Shown: positions 7,717 through 18,243, counted from the first letter of the stretch. The stretch is 33,206 nucleotides of DNA from Bordetella parapertussis (GCA_945872285.1 CAMBZR010000035.1:1-33206); one strand, 5' to 3'. Program-made: numbers and translations. Notes: generated by a model from the letters alone, not told the origin.

Positions 7717-10311
7717 TCACTGCAAGGTGCGTTCAAAGACGAACTTACCATCGCGCCAGTCAACGGGCACCACATCTTTGGGGCCAAACTTACCTTGAAG
7801 AATAAGTTTGGAAATTGGATTTTCAAGGTTCTGCTGAATCGCGCGCTTCAGGGGCCGGGCGCCGAACACGGGATCAAACCCACCGCGGGCAAGTTCTGCC
7901 AACGCAGCGCTTGACACCTCAAGTACCATCTCTTGTTGAAGCATTCTTGAGGCCAAGCGTTGAAGCTGAATCTCGGCAATCTTCTCAATATGCTGACTTT
8001 GAAGCGCATGAAACACGACTATCTCGTCGATACGATTCAAAAACTCAGGGCGAAAATGCTGTTTGACCTCTTCCCAAACCATTTCTTTGATCATTTCATA
8101 AGGCTTGCCCACCATCGCCTGAATATGGTGCGAGCCTAAGTTTGAGGTCATCACGATGACGGTGTTTCTGAAGTCGACGGTGCGCCCCTGGCCGTCAGTC
8201 AGCCGGCCATCATCAAGCACCTGCAGCAAAATATTAAAAACATCAGGGTGCGCTTTTTCGACTTCGTCGAACAGAATCACGCTATAGGGTTTGCGCCGAA
8301 CGGCCTCCGTTAAAGAGCCGCCCTCTTCATAGCCGACATAGCCCGGAGGCGCGCCGATTAAACGCGCGACCGAGTGTTTTTCCATGAACTCGCTCATGTC
8401 GATACGAATTAAATGATCATCAGAGTCAAACAAAAAATCTGCCAGCGCGCGCGTGAGTTCTGTTTTACCCACGCCGGTCGGTCCTAAAAACAAGAATGAA
8501 CCGTAGGGCCGAGCCGGATCAGATAAGCCAGCGCGCGAGCGTCGAATCGCGTCGGCCACTAGCCCCACAGCCTCGTCCTGACCCACCACCCGTTGATGCA
8601 GACGGTCTTCCATTTTGAGTAATTTGTCGCGCTCGCCCGTCATCATTTTTGACACAGGGATACCGGTGGCACGAGACACGACCTCGGCGATCTCTTCTGC
8701 GCCTACTTGCGTGCGCAGCAAGCGCGGACGCTCGGCGGTACCGGGCTTGGCACCCGCTAACTCGGCGGCTTTGAGGCGTGACTCAAGCTCGGGCAAACTG
8801 CCATACTGTATTTCAGCGAGCTTATCAAACTGCCCTTTGCGTTGCAGCTCAACCATCTTGGCACGCGCGTGCTCGATTTCTTCTTTAATCGATTGCGTAC
8901 CCTGAACCGCCGCCTTTTCACTTTTCCAGATCACTTCAAAGTCGTTGTACTCGCGCTGCAGTTTTTCAAGCTCTTCTTCGATCATTTGAAAACGTCGAAT
9001 CGAGCCCTCATCCGTTTCTTTTTTAACCGCTTCGCGCTCAATTTTTAATTGAATAATGCGGCGATCAAGGCGATCCATGACCTCTGGCTTTGAGTCGATC
9101 TCCATACGAATGCGCGCAGCCGCCTCATCGATTAAATCGATGGCTTTATCTGGCAAAAAGCGATCGGTAATGTAGCGATTTGACAGTTCAGCAGCAGCGA
9201 CAATGGCTGGGTCAGTGATTTCGACGCCATGGTGCATTTCGTAGCGCTCTTGCAAGCCGCGCAGAATCGCAATGGTTGATTCGACGTTGGGCTCTGCGAC
9301 AAGCACTTTTTGAAAGCGCCGTTCAAGCGCTGCATCTTTTTCTATGTACTTACGATATTCGTCAAGAGTCGTCGCGCCAATGCAATGCAATTCACCACGT
9401 GCCAACGCGGGCTTGAGCATATTGCCCGCATCCATCGCACCCTCTGCCTTACCTGCGCCGACCATTGTATGGATCTCATCGATGAACACAATATTATTGC
9501 CATCGTCTTGCGATAATTCTTTAAGAACTGCTTTTAAACGTTCTTCAAACTCACCGCGAAACTTCGCGCCTGCGAGCAAACTGGCTAGATCAAGCAAGAG
9601 CACGCGTTTACCACGCAAAGACTCAGGCACCTCGTCATTGATGATTCGTTGAGCCAAGCCCTCTACGATTGCCGTTTTGCCCACACCTGGCTCACCGATC
9701 AGTACGGGATTATTTTTTGTACGGCGCTGCAAAATCTGAATGGCACGTCGAATCTCGTCATCGCGACCAATGACGGGATCGAGTTTGCCTAGGCGTGCCC
9801 GTTCAGTGAGATCCATGGTGTACTTAGACAGCGCCTCGCGATTGGCTTCGCCGTCTTGATCTTTGACCGACTCGCCGCCACGCACTGCATCAATCGCAGC
9901 CTCGAGCGATTTGCGTTGTAAGCCAGCCTCTTTGAGTGCCCGGCCGACCCCCCCCTTGTCGTCGGCAAGTGCCAGCAAAAATAATTCGCTTGGAATATAG
10001 GTGTCGCCGCGCTTTGCAGCCTCTTTGTCGGTACGCGCAAAAACAGAAAGCAGATCGCGACTAGCTTGAATATTGTCGTCGCCACCCGTCACTTTGGGCA
10101 GATCCTTGAGCTGCGTCTGCAGCGCAGTCTGCAACCGATTGACAGCCACGCCCGCGCGCGCCAGAAGGCTTGCGGCACCGCTCTCACTATCCGCTAATAA
10201 GGCCCAGAGGACATGCGCGGGTTCAATATACGGGTGCTCACTACGCGAGGCTACGCTCTGCGCATCGGCCAGTGCCTGCTGAAACTTAGTCGTCAACTTA
10301 TCGAAGCGCAT
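7717..10311 (-). CDS. clpB: ClpB AAA+ protein disaggregase
   Basis: The 864-residue product is full-length ClpB (Hsp104), the cytoplasmic hexameric ATPase that resolubilises aggregated proteins together with DnaK. Visible parts are the N-terminal Clp repeat domain (1-145) and the first AAA+ module with Walker A GEPGVGKT (206-213) and Walker B VFIDEIH (275-281). A coiled-coil M domain spans about 405-525. The second AAA+ module has GPTGVGKT (610-617), the pore loop GYVG (657-660) and FDEVE (681-685). I chose the ATG at 10311 because AGGAG lies seven bases upstream and the protein then begins MRFDKLT like other ClpB. Upstream in-frame starts, including 10317, overlap or precede that site. A sigma-32 promoter lies about 50 bases upstream. 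Confidence 0.97.
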   Translation of the reverse strand: MRFDKLTTKFQQALADAQSVASRSEHPYIEPAHVLWALLADSESGAASLLARAGVAVNRLQTALQTQLKDLPKVTGGDDNIQASRDLLSVFARTDKEAAKRGDTYIPSELFLLALADDKGGVGRALKEAGLQRKSLEAAIDAVRGGESVKDQDGEANREALSKYTMDLTERARLGKLDPVIGRDDEIRRAIQILQRRTKNNPVLIGEPGVGKTAIVEGLAQRIINDEVPESLRGKRVLLLDLASLLAGAKFRGEFEERLKAVLKELSQDDGNNIVFIDEIHTMVGAGKAEGAMDAGNMLKPALARGELHCIGATTLDEYRKYIEKDAALERRFQKVLVAEPNVESTIAILRGLQERYEMHHGVEITDPAIVAAAELSNRYITDRFLPDKAIDLIDEAAARIRMEIDSKPEVMDRLDRRIIQLKIEREAVKKETDEGSIRRFQMIEEELEKLQREYNDFEVIWKSEKAAVQGTQSIKEEIEHARAKMVELQRKGQFDKLAEIQYGSLPELESRLKAAELAGAKPGTAERPRLLRTQVGAEEIAEVVSRATGIPVSKMMTGERDKLLKMEDRLHQRVVGQDEAVGLVADAIRRSRAGLSDPARPYGSFLFLGPTGVGKTELTRALADFLFDSDDHLIRIDMSEFMEKHSVARLIGAPPGYVGYEEGGSLTEAVRRKPYSVILFDEVEKAHPDVFNILLQVLDDGRLTDGQGRTVDFRNTVIVMTSNLGSHHIQAMVGKPYEMIKEMVWEEVKQHFRPEFLNRIDEIVVFHALQSQHIEKIAEIQLQRLASRMLQQEMVLEVSSAALAELARGGFDPVFGARPLKRAIQQNLENPISKLILQGKFGPKDVVPVDWRDGKFVFERTLQ

Positions 10312-10360
10312 GATCATTCTCCTGAAAACTTCGGCCAGAGGCCAGAAAGCCATGACTGTT

Positions 10361-10388
10361 AAATGTGGCTATCTTGCTGTTTTTCAAT
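10361..10388 (-). promoter_or_regulatory. Sigma-32 heat-shock promoter of clpB
   Basis: Read on the minus strand, ATTGAAA (10382-10388) and CCACATTT (10361-10368) are separated by 13 bases. They match the sigma-32 consensus CTTGAAA and CCCCATNT at six of seven and seven of eight positions (N counted as a match). The predicted start near 10353 gives a leader of about 40 bases. RpoH control of clpB is well established in proteobacteria. Confidence 0.65.
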
Positions 10389-10490
10389 AGGTGACACACA
10401 AATACTTTAAGGACCGCGGCTTGCAGCGAACCAGCGCACAGGACGGATTGCGCTTTCCTTTCGTTTGATAAGCGCATATTTTCTGACTGC

Positions 10491-10520
10491 ACGTTTGGTC
10501 AGTACACGTCTGGTCAGTAC
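10491..10520. repeat. 15-base tandem repeat upstream of clpB
   Basis: ACGTTTGGTCAGTAC (10491-10505) and ACGTCTGGTCAGTAC (10506-10520) are adjacent copies differing at one base, followed by a third partial copy ACGTT. They lie between the 3' end of the acyl-CoA dehydrogenase operon and the clpB promoter, about 105 bases upstream of its -35. Function unknown. Confidence 0.6.
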
Positions 10521-10599
10521 ACGTTGAATCGGCGCACGTGTTTTGAACGTGCAGCTCAGGCGTGCGACTCAGGCGCTCGGCTCAAGCCAAGCAGGGCCC

Positions 10600-11649
10600 T
10601 CAAGCCTGCGACTCAAAAAATAATTCTGTGCGCACATAATCAAGCGCCGAGGTTTTGGCGAGCAGCACCTGTTGGCCTAACACTCCAGACCAGTAACCCG
10701 CACCACCACCCGCTCGGGCCCATTCGTTTAAGCGACGCGTGTAAAGTTGCAAATCAAATTCGTGCGTCACTCCAATCGCGCCGTGCACAGCGTGGGCTAC
10801 CGCAACCACGCGCGCGACCGCTTGGCTCGTTTGCGCCTTGGCTAACGCCGACAAGGCAGGCACAGGCTGCCACGTTAGGCTGCGACAGGCCATTTCAGCG
10901 GCCATGCGTGCGCCAAAGACCTGCTCAGCCACTTCGCTGATTTGCTGCTGCAAAGCCTGAAACCGACCAATTGGCTTGCCAAACTGCTCGCGTTGATTGG
11001 CCCAAGCTAACGTCATTTCAAAAACACGATCGGCGGCACCCGCAATCAGCACTGCGAGCGAAAGTGCCAAGAGTTCGCGAAACTGAGGGCTTTGAAATTG
11101 CCCCACAAGCGACGCCCCCGCGACCTCGGCAGACCAAACGAGATCGGCCTCCAGCGACCCGTAGCCTCCTGAAGGTGTACTGTGCGCCTGCTCGACAGGC
11201 AGCAACCAAACATCGGGCCCGCTTTGCGCCAATACCCAGTTTGCTGTGCGACCAAATGCGACATCGCAGGCCTTCAAGCCTTTGTCCGTGCGAGCCACCT
11301 GAAAAGGTGCGAACGTGATCGTGCCGTCGGGCAATCCGCGCTCGCGGGCCTGGCCGCTCAAGCTGGACTCTAGCCGCGCGCGGTGCAGCCAGGCGCGAGC
11401 AAATAGTGTTTGCGCATATGGCAAAGGTAGCGCGTGTCGGCCCATCGAAAACAGCATTGGCCAGACTTCAGTCAGCGACAAGCCTGCGCCTTCGGCGGTT
11501 TCGGGCAAGAGCGCATCGGCGAACCCCACCGAACTTAAAGACGCCCAAAGGCTTTGCGTCGCGGCTCCTTGTTCGATCTGACGTATCACCACAGGCGTAC
11601 AAACTTCGCCAAACAAACGCTCTGCTGAATCATAAAAATCGTTTTGCAT
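10600..11649 (-). CDS. Acyl-CoA dehydrogenase-like protein (degenerate partner subunit)
   Basis: This 349-residue protein has the all-alpha N-terminal part and the C-terminal four-helix domain of acyl-CoA dehydrogenases, with REQFGKPIGRFQALQQQ in the C-terminal domain. It lacks the SEPxxGSD flavin/substrate motif and a recognisable GGT segment. It overlaps in operon with a catalytic-looking paralogue, the arrangement seen for heterotetrameric (alpha2-beta2) acyl-CoA dehydrogenases of steroid and branched-chain CoA breakdown. This one is probably the non-catalytic subunit. I chose ATG 11649: GAGG lies eight bases upstream and the codon is five bases after the upstream stop. A GTG at 11658 overlapping that stop is an alternative. 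Confidence 0.82.
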   Translation of the reverse strand: MQNDFYDSAERLFGEVCTPVVIRQIEQGAATQSLWASLSSVGFADALLPETAEGAGLSLTEVWPMLFSMGRHALPLPYAQTLFARAWLHRARLESSLSGQARERGLPDGTITFAPFQVARTDKGLKACDVAFGRTANWVLAQSGPDVWLLPVEQAHSTPSGGYGSLEADLVWSAEVAGASLVGQFQSPQFRELLALSLAVLIAGAADRVFEMTLAWANQREQFGKPIGRFQALQQQISEVAEQVFGARMAAEMACRSLTWQPVPALSALAKAQTSQAVARVVAVAHAVHGAIGVTHEFDLQLYTRRLNEWARAGGGAGYWSGVLGQQVLLAKTSALDYVRTELFFESQA

Positions 11650-11654
11650 CAAGA

Positions 11655-12806
11655 TCACCTCAACCCTAAGCCGCGCGCGATAATGCCACGCAAAATCTCG
11701 CGCGTACCACCTCGCAGAGAGAAAGTTGCCCCCATTTGTTCAAGATAACCGAGCGTCTGCAAAAGATCGGGCGATGCGACAAAGTCTGGATGGCTGCCTA
11801 ACCAGTCTGCAATGTTTCGGATCAGCTTCTGTTCAAAGTCGGTCCCAAAATCTTTCACGACCGAGGCATCAATTGCGGGGCTCTCACCCGCCACCAACTT
11901 TTGCGTCACTGCCAAAGAGAGTGCGCGCAGGGTTGCCATTTCAGCGACCAGTGCACCAACCAAAGCGCTTGTCTGAGCGTCGTTACACTGTTGCGCACGC
12001 AACGCCTCAAGCCAGCAATCTAATAAAGCGATACTCGAATAAATGCGCTCTGGGCCGCTACGTTCAAAGGCAAGTTCGGCATTGACTTGATCCCACCCCT
12101 GGCCTTCCGTACCGACTAAGGCTTCAGCGCCAAGCTGGACATTATCAAAAAAGACTTCTGAAAAATGAGCATCGCCCGCCATATCTTTAATCGGACGCAC
12201 TGTGACGCCGGGCAGAGTCAAATCGATGATGACTTGAGACAAGCCCTTCTGGCGGTCAGAAGTTTCACCCGAGGTGCGCACCAAGGCAATCATGTAATGA
12301 CAGCCGTGCGCGTTGGTTGTCCAGATTTTACTGCCGTTGAGCACCCAACCCGCCTCAGTATTGACAGCGCGACTACGGATACTGGCCAGATCCGAACCCG
12401 AACTTGGCTCGCTCATCCCGATACAAAAAAAAGCTTCGCCGCGACAAATACGCGGAATATAAAACTGACGCTGCGCCTCGGTACCGTAACGCAACAACAA
12501 GGGCCCGCTCTGTCGGTCGGCGATCCAGTGTGAGGCGACCGGCGCCCCAGATGCAAGTAGCTCTTCAGACAGCACGAAGCGCGAATAGAAACCCTTGCCC
12601 GACCCCCCATACTCTTTTGGAATCGTCAAGCCAAGCCAGCCTTGCTTAGCCAGCTTTAGACTAAAGCCGTCGTCTGTCCCCATCCACGAACGAGCCTTGA
12701 CGTGCGAGGGCACGTCTTTTAGCGCTTCGTTCAAAAAGAGCCTGATTTCAGTACGGAACGCCGCTTCATCCGCGGGAACCTGAGTGAACTCGAGTGCAGT
12801 TAGCAT
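11655..12806 (-). CDS. Acyl-CoA dehydrogenase (catalytic subunit)
   Basis: This 383-residue flavoprotein oxidises an acyl-CoA to the 2-enoyl-CoA, passing electrons to ETF. Visible are LTIPKEYGG (60-68), the flavin motif SEPSSGSD (132-139), a KIWTTNAHG strand (160-168) and C-terminal GGTREI (366-371). Glu248 in FERSG sits where the base lies in the steroid-type and some other family members. Substrate unknown; pairing with a degenerate partner suggests bulky or branched acyl-CoA. ATG at 12806 is preceded only by a distant AGGA. It is divergent from a MaoC-like gene, with 161 bases between. Confidence 0.88.
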   Translation of the reverse strand: MLTALEFTQVPADEAAFRTEIRLFLNEALKDVPSHVKARSWMGTDDGFSLKLAKQGWLGLTIPKEYGGSGKGFYSRFVLSEELLASGAPVASHWIADRQSGPLLLRYGTEAQRQFYIPRICRGEAFFCIGMSEPSSGSDLASIRSRAVNTEAGWVLNGSKIWTTNAHGCHYMIALVRTSGETSDRQKGLSQVIIDLTLPGVTVRPIKDMAGDAHFSEVFFDNVQLGAEALVGTEGQGWDQVNAELAFERSGPERIYSSIALLDCWLEALRAQQCNDAQTSALVGALVAEMATLRALSLAVTQKLVAGESPAIDASVVKDFGTDFEQKLIRNIADWLGSHPDFVASPDLLQTLGYLEQMGATFSLRGGTREILRGIIARGLGLR

Positions 12807-12967
12807 AATAAAAAATAATCCTGAAAATCACGATCAATAAGGGCCGTCAACACTGGCAACGGCATGCCCTATACTTGAGCGGAAATATACAGCAGACGAG
12901 ACAAAAATAACTGAGTGCCCTGATTGTATTTGTTTGTCTGGGCTACACCAAACCATCAGGAGACGAC

Positions 12968-13429
12968 ATGAGCGAAGCTCAATTGCTAGGGGCCGGCTAC
13001 ACATGGCAAGAATTATCGGTGGGGCAACGGTTCAGAACCTTTCGCCGCACGATCACCGAAACCGATATTATTAATTTTATTAGCGTCACGGGCATGCTCG
13101 AGACCATCTTTATTGATCGCACTTTCTCACACGGCGCCATGAAAGGCCGCCCTGCCCCCGGCGCCCTGACCTATGGGCTCATTGAAGGCCTCTTGATGCA
13201 AGGCATGGTGCAAGGCACTGGGCTGGCCTTGCTTGAAGTTCATAAAAAAATGCTGCACCCGGTGGTTGCTGGGGATACCGTTTGGGCTGAAGTCGAAGTC
13301 ACTGAGATTCGCCCGACTTCAAAACTCAATCGCGCGGTCGTGACCTCGCGCATTGATGTCAAAAATCAGGATGGCGTTGACGTGATGACCTACACCGCGA
13401 CCCGTATGCTGGCGGGGGAAAGACATTAA
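12968..13429 (+). CDS. MaoC-like hot-dog-fold protein, atypical active site
   Basis: The 153-residue protein has the hot-dog fold pattern of the MaoC dehydratase family: a central helix around DIINFISVTGMLET, a strand-rich C-terminal half ending in VMTYTATRML, and the VAGDTVWAEVEV segment. The hydratase-2 motif (Asp-x-Asn-Pro-x-His) is absent; the equivalent stretch at about residues 38-52 reads SVTGMLETIFIDRTF. It may be a hydratase with shifted residues, a thioesterase-like enzyme or a non-catalytic protein. AGGAG five bases before the ATG supports the start. It is divergent from the acyl-CoA dehydrogenase pair, so a shared acyl-CoA pathway is likely. Confidence 0.8.
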   Translation: MSEAQLLGAGYTWQELSVGQRFRTFRRTITETDIINFISVTGMLETIFIDRTFSHGAMKGRPAPGALTYGLIEGLLMQGMVQGTGLALLEVHKKMLHPVVAGDTVWAEVEVTEIRPTSKLNRAVVTSRIDVKNQDGVDVMTYTATRMLAGERH

Positions 13430-13465
13430 GCAAAACGATAAGCCGCGTCTGGTGAAACTGATGTG

Positions 13466-14038
13466 TCAGCTGGTTTTTTCAAGAATGACAGGCCAGGCGC
13501 GACGCAAGTAATACAGCATCGACCACACCGTCAAGATCGCGGCGACCACGATCAGCACCTGCCCGACCTGCGCGACTGGGATTCCCCACAAATCAGCGTG
13601 ATACAACAAACAAGGGATCGCGATCATTTGCGCCGCGGTTTTGAATTTGCCTAGCCAATGCACCGCAACACTGGCGCTCGCACCGAGTTGCGCCATCCAT
13701 TCGCGCAACGCCGAAATGGTGATTTCGCGCCCAATGATGACCAGTGCGATCATCACATCGACTCGGTCAAGGTTAAGCAAAGCCAACAGCGCGGCAGACA
13801 CCATCAGTTTGTCAGCAACCGGATCCAGAAACGCACCAAAGGCTGAAGTTTGATTCCAGCGCCTCGCCAGCCAGCCATCAAACCAGTCGGTCAGGGCAGC
13901 CACGACAAACGCGGCGGCGGCCCAAGTATCGCGCACAGGCAGCGCCAGCCAAGATTCAGGCAAATAAAACAAGCCAATCACCATGGGGATCATGGCAATG
14001 CGCAACCAAGTCAGAAAAATCGGGAGATTAAAAGGCAT
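13466..14038 (-). CDS. pgsA: CDP-diacylglycerol-glycerol-3-phosphate 3-phosphatidyltransferase
   Basis: This 190-residue inner-membrane enzyme makes phosphatidylglycerol phosphate from CDP-diacylglycerol and glycerol 3-phosphate, the committed step to phosphatidylglycerol and cardiolipin. It carries the full CDP-alcohol phosphotransferase motif: D54-G55, A58-R59, G68, D72 and D76. Several hydrophobic spans are present. It lies 38 bases after uvrC, the usual uvrC-pgsA order, and is last in the minus-strand cluster, convergent with the MaoC-like gene. Confidence 0.95.
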   Translation of the reverse strand: MPFNLPIFLTWLRIAMIPMVIGLFYLPESWLALPVRDTWAAAAFVVAALTDWFDGWLARRWNQTSAFGAFLDPVADKLMVSAALLALLNLDRVDVMIALVIIGREITISALREWMAQLGASASVAVHWLGKFKTAAQMIAIPCLLYHADLWGIPVAQVGQVLIVVAAILTVWSMLYYLRRAWPVILEKTS

Positions 14039-14076
14039 GGCACTATGCTAACCCACTAAATCATGACAGATCGACG

Positions 14077-15912
14077 TCAACGCAAGGCAAAATACAGTCG
14101 TTCAGCCAACTCGGGCGAGATTCCTTCGACCGAGGCCAGGTCTTCAATGCTGGCGTTGGCCACACCGCTAAAGCCCCCGAAGCGTGCCAAGAGCCTTTGC
14201 CGGCGCTTAGCGCCGATGCCGTCGATGTCTTCTAATCTTGAAACATTGCGAGTTTTTGCCCGCTTGGCTCGCATCCCCGTGATCGCAAAGCGATGGGCCT
14301 CATCGCGAATTTGAGCAATTAGCATCAACGCTGCCGACTCTTGACCAAGAGCCTGCGAGGTGCGCTCATCGGCAAAAATCAAGGTCTCAAGACCCACCTT
14401 GCGGTGCTCCCCTTTGGCAACTCCGACTAAAACAGTGATGTCTAGCCCTAACTCGACAAACACCTGCCGGGCAATCTCGACTTGCCCCTTGCCACCATCA
14501 ATCAAAACCAGGCCGGGCATCACAGCCTCGCCGTCGGCGACTTTGCCAAACCGGCGCGTCAACACCTGACGCATCGCCGCGTAATCATCACCCGGTGTGA
14601 TACCCGCAATGTTGTAGCGCCGATAGAGCGAGGGCTGCATCGCATGATGGGCAAAGACCACGCAAGATGCCTGGGTCGCCTCGCCCGCAGTGTGACTAAT
14701 ATCGAAGCACTCGATATGCAAGGCCTCGAGCACGATAGGATCAGTGTCTAGTTCTAGCGCCTCGGCCAGCGCAAGCGTGCGTGCGCTGCGGGCTCCTGTT
14801 TCTGACAAAGCGTTGGCCAGAGCCATCTCGGCATTGCGAGTCGCTTGCTCGAGCCAGGCGCGTCTGACGCCTTGCGGACGGCTGATAAATCGTGCTTTGG
14901 TGCTACGTGATTCTGCCAACAAATCGATTAACTCAGCATCTGGCAAGGCGTGCGAGCCTACCACCGCCGCCGGTAAGGGGTGGTCTAGATAATGTTGCGC
15001 GATAAAGACTTCAAGCACCTGCGAAGGCGAGTCGCCATCGGTGTGCGTCGGAAAAAAAGCGCGATCACCTAAGTGTCGGCCACCGCGCACCATCGCCAAG
15101 TTGACGCAAACACGGCCGCCCGCTGTGGCTACCACAATAATATCGGTATCACTTTGATCGGAGTCTTCCATGGTTTGCTGGTGCAAGACCTTGGCGAGCG
15201 CTCCCATTTGATCGCGCAACAAGGCAGCCTGTTCAAACGCGAGCGCCTCAGAGGCTTGCTGCATGCGGGTCTCGAGGTCGCCCATGATTTGCTGCGTTTC
15301 ACCATTTAAAAAACGCGCAGCACGCTCGGCATCTTGTGCATAAGCCTCGGAGGTGATCTCGTTGACGCAAGGCGCCGAACAACGTCCGATCTGATGCAGC
15401 AAACACGGACGCGAACGATTTGAAAATACCGAGTCTTCACAGGTGCGCAACCGAAAAACTTTTTGTAAAATCTGGAGCGTTTCTCGCACGGCCCAAGCGC
15501 TGGGATAGGGACCAAAAAATTGGCCTTTCTTTTGTGTTGAACCGCGGTAATACGCAATACGCGGCGCAGCGTGTGCTGACAGCATCAAATAGGGATAAGA
15601 CTTATCGTCACGAAACAAGATGTTGTAGCGCGGCCGCAAACTTTTGATCAGATTGTTTTCAAGAATCAGCGCCTCGGCTTCAGAGCGTGTGACTGTCACC
15701 TCGATCTTGACGACCCGCGCCACCATGTGTCCGATGCGCGGGCTTGTAGGTGTTTTTTGAAAGTACGACGCGACGCGCTTTTTTAAATCACGTGCTTTTC
15801 CGACATAAAGAACTTCTCCGCCGGCGTCGATGTGCCGGTACACGCCTGGCAAATGCGGCAGGCGTGCCAAAAACTCTTTGAGATCAAACTCAGCGGCGTC
15901 AGTTTCGCTCAT
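14077..15912 (-). CDS. uvrC: Excinuclease ABC subunit C
   Basis: The 611-residue product makes both incisions in nucleotide excision repair after UvrAB loading. It has the N-terminal GIY-YIG nuclease domain ([18 protein letters not shown], about 23-40), a UVR helical hairpin at about 200-240 that contacts UvrB, an RNase H-like nuclease domain beginning near [12 protein letters not shown], and C-terminal helix-hairpin-helix repeats ([14 protein letters not shown]). I prefer ATG 15912, which gives the usual [13 protein letters not shown] start and overlaps nagZ by 14 bases. A start at 15939 adds nine residues without a better ribosome binding site. Confidence 0.95.
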   Translation of the reverse strand: MSETDAAEFDLKEFLARLPHLPGVYRHIDAGGEVLYVGKARDLKKRVASYFQKTPTSPRIGHMVARVVKIEVTVTRSEAEALILENNLIKSLRPRYNILFRDDKSYPYLMLSAHAAPRIAYYRGSTQKKGQFFGPYPSAWAVRETLQILQKVFRLRTCEDSVFSNRSRPCLLHQIGRCSAPCVNEITSEAYAQDAERAARFLNGETQQIMGDLETRMQQASEALAFEQAALLRDQMGALAKVLHQQTMEDSDQSDTDIIVVATAGGRVCVNLAMVRGGRHLGDRAFFPTHTDGDSPSQVLEVFIAQHYLDHPLPAAVVGSHALPDAELIDLLAESRSTKARFISRPQGVRRAWLEQATRNAEMALANALSETGARSARTLALAEALELDTDPIVLEALHIECFDISHTAGEATQASCVVFAHHAMQPSLYRRYNIAGITPGDDYAAMRQVLTRRFGKVADGEAVMPGLVLIDGGKGQVEIARQVFVELGLDITVLVGVAKGEHRKVGLETLIFADERTSQALGQESAALMLIAQIRDEAHRFAITGMRAKRAKTRNVSRLEDIDGIGAKRRQRLLARFGGFSGVANASIEDLASVEGISPELAERLYFALR

Positions 15913-16972
15913 TGAGTGCGTGTACGGTTGCAAGCGCACGGCAATAGGCGGCTTGTTGTTGCAACGCAGTCCAGTCGGGTGCCGTCTGAGCGGGCATCAG
16001 ACGCGCGATGCGCGCCAAAGAGGCGGGCTCTGAATGATGCGTCAGACGCTCTAACAATTCATCAGCCAGATCGGGACGATTGCAAACCAACGCCATGTCG
16101 CAACCGGCCGTGAGCGCAGCCTGCGCGCGCGCCAGAATATCACCGGCCACCGCGGCAGCCTCCATCGTGAGATCGTCTGAGAACACGACGCCATCGTAAT
16201 GCAGCCTGATTCGTAAAATATCTTTGATCCATTTTGCCGAAAACCCGGCGGGCTGCGTGTCGACTTTAGAAAAAATCACGTGCGCGGGCATCACCGAGGC
16301 AATCACCTGATCGCCTAGCCATTGATACGGCGCAGCATCATCTTGGAGAATCTGTTTTAACGATCGTGCATCGCGCGGAATTGCGTGATGCGAGTCGGCC
16401 TTGACTGCACCATGGCCTGGAAAATGTTTACCGCAAGCGGCCATCCCCGCGAAGCTCAGGCCTTGGGCCAAGGCGCGCGCCAACAGCGCGACCACGCGCG
16501 GATCGCGATGAAACGAACGGTCTCCAATCACAGAACTGACACCGTAATCAAGATCAAGAACCGGGGCAAAACTTAAATCAACACCGCAGGCGCGCAATTC
16601 TGCTCCCAACACATAGCCAACGTCAGTGACCAGGCGCAGCGCCTGCAACGGCTCTTGCATCCAGCGCTCGCCCAAACGGCGCATCGTGGGCAGGCTCGTA
16701 AAGCCATCTGTGCGAAAACGCTGAACGCGACCACCTTCGTGATCCACCGCGATCAGCAAGCGGGGCGTACGCAACTTATGGATGCTGTTCGTCAGCGCCA
16801 CCAGCTGGGCGCGATTTTCAAAGTTACGCGCAAACAAAATCACCCCGCCAACCAAAGGATGCTTGAGTCTCTTTTTTTCGTCGGCAGTCAAGATGCAGCC
16901 TGCCACATCGACCACTAAGGGACCGCGTTCGGGCGTTTGCGTCGGAAGATTTTTTTTCACAAGGTTTCTCAT
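15899..16972 (-). CDS. nagZ: Beta-N-acetylhexosaminidase (cell-wall recycling)
   Basis: This 357-residue glycoside hydrolase family 3 enzyme removes GlcNAc from cytoplasmic anhydromuropeptides during peptidoglycan recycling. Family marks are [11 protein letters not shown] (75-85), KHFPGHG (182-188), the catalytic-loop DSHHA (193-197) and FSDDLTM (264-270) containing the nucleophile Asp. There is no signal peptide, as expected for a cytoplasmic NagZ. ATG 16972 overlaps the acpS stop by four bases (ATGA), so translation is coupled. Confidence 0.96.
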   Translation of the reverse strand: MRNLVKKNLPTQTPERGPLVVDVAGCILTADEKKRLKHPLVGGVILFARNFENRAQLVALTNSIHKLRTPRLLIAVDHEGGRVQRFRTDGFTSLPTMRRLGERWMQEPLQALRLVTDVGYVLGAELRACGVDLSFAPVLDLDYGVSSVIGDRSFHRDPRVVALLARALAQGLSFAGMAACGKHFPGHGAVKADSHHAIPRDARSLKQILQDDAAPYQWLGDQVIASVMPAHVIFSKVDTQPAGFSAKWIKDILRIRLHYDGVVFSDDLTMEAAAVAGDILARAQAALTAGCDMALVCNRPDLADELLERLTHHSEPASLARIARLMPAQTAPDWTALQQQAAYCRALATVHALNERN

Positions 16973-17379
16973 ACATTTAGTTGGCTGGATTCGACAACGA
17001 CATAGGCCGCACCGTATTCGGACTCATCGGTCAGTGAAACGTGAGCGGCACCGAAGCGCTCGGCATACCACTCGGCTAAAGGAGAGGCGAGCACAATGTG
17101 CGGCCGCCCGCCAGGGGCATTTACAGTCTGCATCCGGGTCCACCACATGGGCATGCGCATCCCAAGCCCGATCGCTTTTGAAAACGCTTCTTTCGCAGCA
17201 AAGCGTGTCGCCAGGTAGCGCACCCCACGGGCACGATCACGCGCCGCGCGAGCCTTAAACACGCGCAACTCGTCAGGGCCCAAGATCTTTTCCGGAAAAC
17301 GCTCAGGGTGGCGCCGCCAGGCCTGATCGATGCGTTCCATTTTGACGAGGTCGGTTCCGATTCCGGCAATCGCGCTCAC
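16969..17379 (-). CDS. acpS: Holo-[acyl-carrier-protein] synthase
   Basis: The 136-residue enzyme transfers 4'-phosphopantetheine from CoA to the acyl carrier protein. It has GIGTDLV (6-12) with Mg-binding D10, [11 protein letters not shown] (59-69) with E64, and the C-terminal [13 protein letters not shown]. The length is normal for the AcpS (type I) family. It starts 13 bases after the pdxJ stop and overlaps nagZ by four bases, the order usual in Burkholderiales. Confidence 0.96.
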   Translation of the reverse strand: MSAIAGIGTDLVKMERIDQAWRRHPERFPEKILGPDELRVFKARAARDRARGVRYLATRFAAKEAFSKAIGLGMRMPMWWTRMQTVNAPGGRPHIVLASPLAEWYAERFGAAHVSLTDESEYGAAYVVVESSQLNV

Positions 17380-17392
17380 AAGCCAGCCCTAG

Positions 17393-18157
17393 TTAAGGTT
17401 TACGCGCCTGCAACAATACCCCACGTTGGGCATTGAGGCGTGCGGTGATGATGCAAGCTTTCATATTGCGGATGGTGGTCTCCCATCCATCAAAAATGGC
17501 CTGCGCCACAATCGCATGGCCAATATTGAGTTCGGCGATACCTTCGAGTGCAGCAATTGGCGCCACGTTGCCAAAATGCAAGCCATGACCCGCATTCACG
17601 CGCAGCCCACATCCCAGTGCGACGCGAATCGCCTGCTCGAGCCTGAGGATTTCAAGCGCAGCCTGGGTCTCGTTGGCGGCCTCGGCGTAGGCGCCGGTGT
17701 GCAGTTCGATGACGGTTGCACCCGTGTCGGCGGCCGCACGGATCTGAACGGCGTCTGGGTCGATAAAAAGAGAGACGCGTATGCCGCTGCCTTGCAATTG
17801 TTTAACCGCCGCGCCTACGGCGCCAAACGCACCCGCGACCTCAAGGCCACCGTCTGTCGTTAATTCGGCGCGTTTTTCGGGTACCAGACAAACGTCTTGG
17901 GGCACCACCTCACAGGCGATTTTCAGCATTTCTGTGGTGATCGCGCATTCGAGATTCATGCGGGTGCGCAACTTTGGGCGCAACGCAAAAACATCGGCGT
18001 CTTGAATATGACGTCGATCTTCGCGCAGATGTAACGTAATCAGGTCGGCGCCTGCGTCTTCAGCTAGCAGGGCGGCCGCAAGCGGATCGGGGTAAGCCGT
18101 ATGACGTTGCTGGCGCAGCGTAGCAACGTGGTCGATATTAATGCCAAGATCAATCAT
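17393..18157 (-). CDS. pdxJ: Pyridoxine 5'-phosphate synthase
   Basis: This 254-residue TIM-barrel enzyme condenses 1-deoxyxylulose 5-phosphate with 3-amino-2-oxopropyl phosphate to form pyridoxine 5'-phosphate. Visible are the N-terminal [13 protein letters not shown], active-site H43 in TLHLRED, E70 in MNLE, and the phosphate/active-site loop NAGHGLH. I chose ATG 18157 because PdxJ proteins begin MIDLG. A start at 18226 would add 23 residues of low-complexity sequence with no family counterpart. No good ribosome binding site precedes either. It is first of the pdxJ-acpS-nagZ-uvrC-pgsA run; the usual upstream recO/era genes are not present. Confidence 0.95.
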   Translation of the reverse strand: MIDLGINIDHVATLRQQRHTAYPDPLAAALLAEDAGADLITLHLREDRRHIQDADVFALRPKLRTRMNLECAITTEMLKIACEVVPQDVCLVPEKRAELTTDGGLEVAGAFGAVGAAVKQLQGSGIRVSLFIDPDAVQIRAAADTGATVIELHTGAYAEAANETQAALEILRLEQAIRVALGCGLRVNAGHGLHFGNVAPIAALEGIAELNIGHAIVAQAIFDGWETTIRNMKACIITARLNAQRGVLLQARKP

Positions 18158-18243
18158 AAGGGGGCAACTTTTTAGCATTGAGCGACGAACGCGCGGTTGG
18201 CGTGCGACGCACTGCTGCGCCGACAATACGACGCAGTCCGAAC

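Noticed and set aside
12807..12967. A regulator site in the acyl-CoA dehydrogenase / MaoC divergent gap
   Set aside because: I saw only weak promoter-like boxes and no convincing dyad; nothing strong enough to annotate.
18158..18226. Longer PdxJ start at 18226
   Set aside because: Adds 23 residues absent from PdxJ proteins; the conserved MIDLG start is at 18157.
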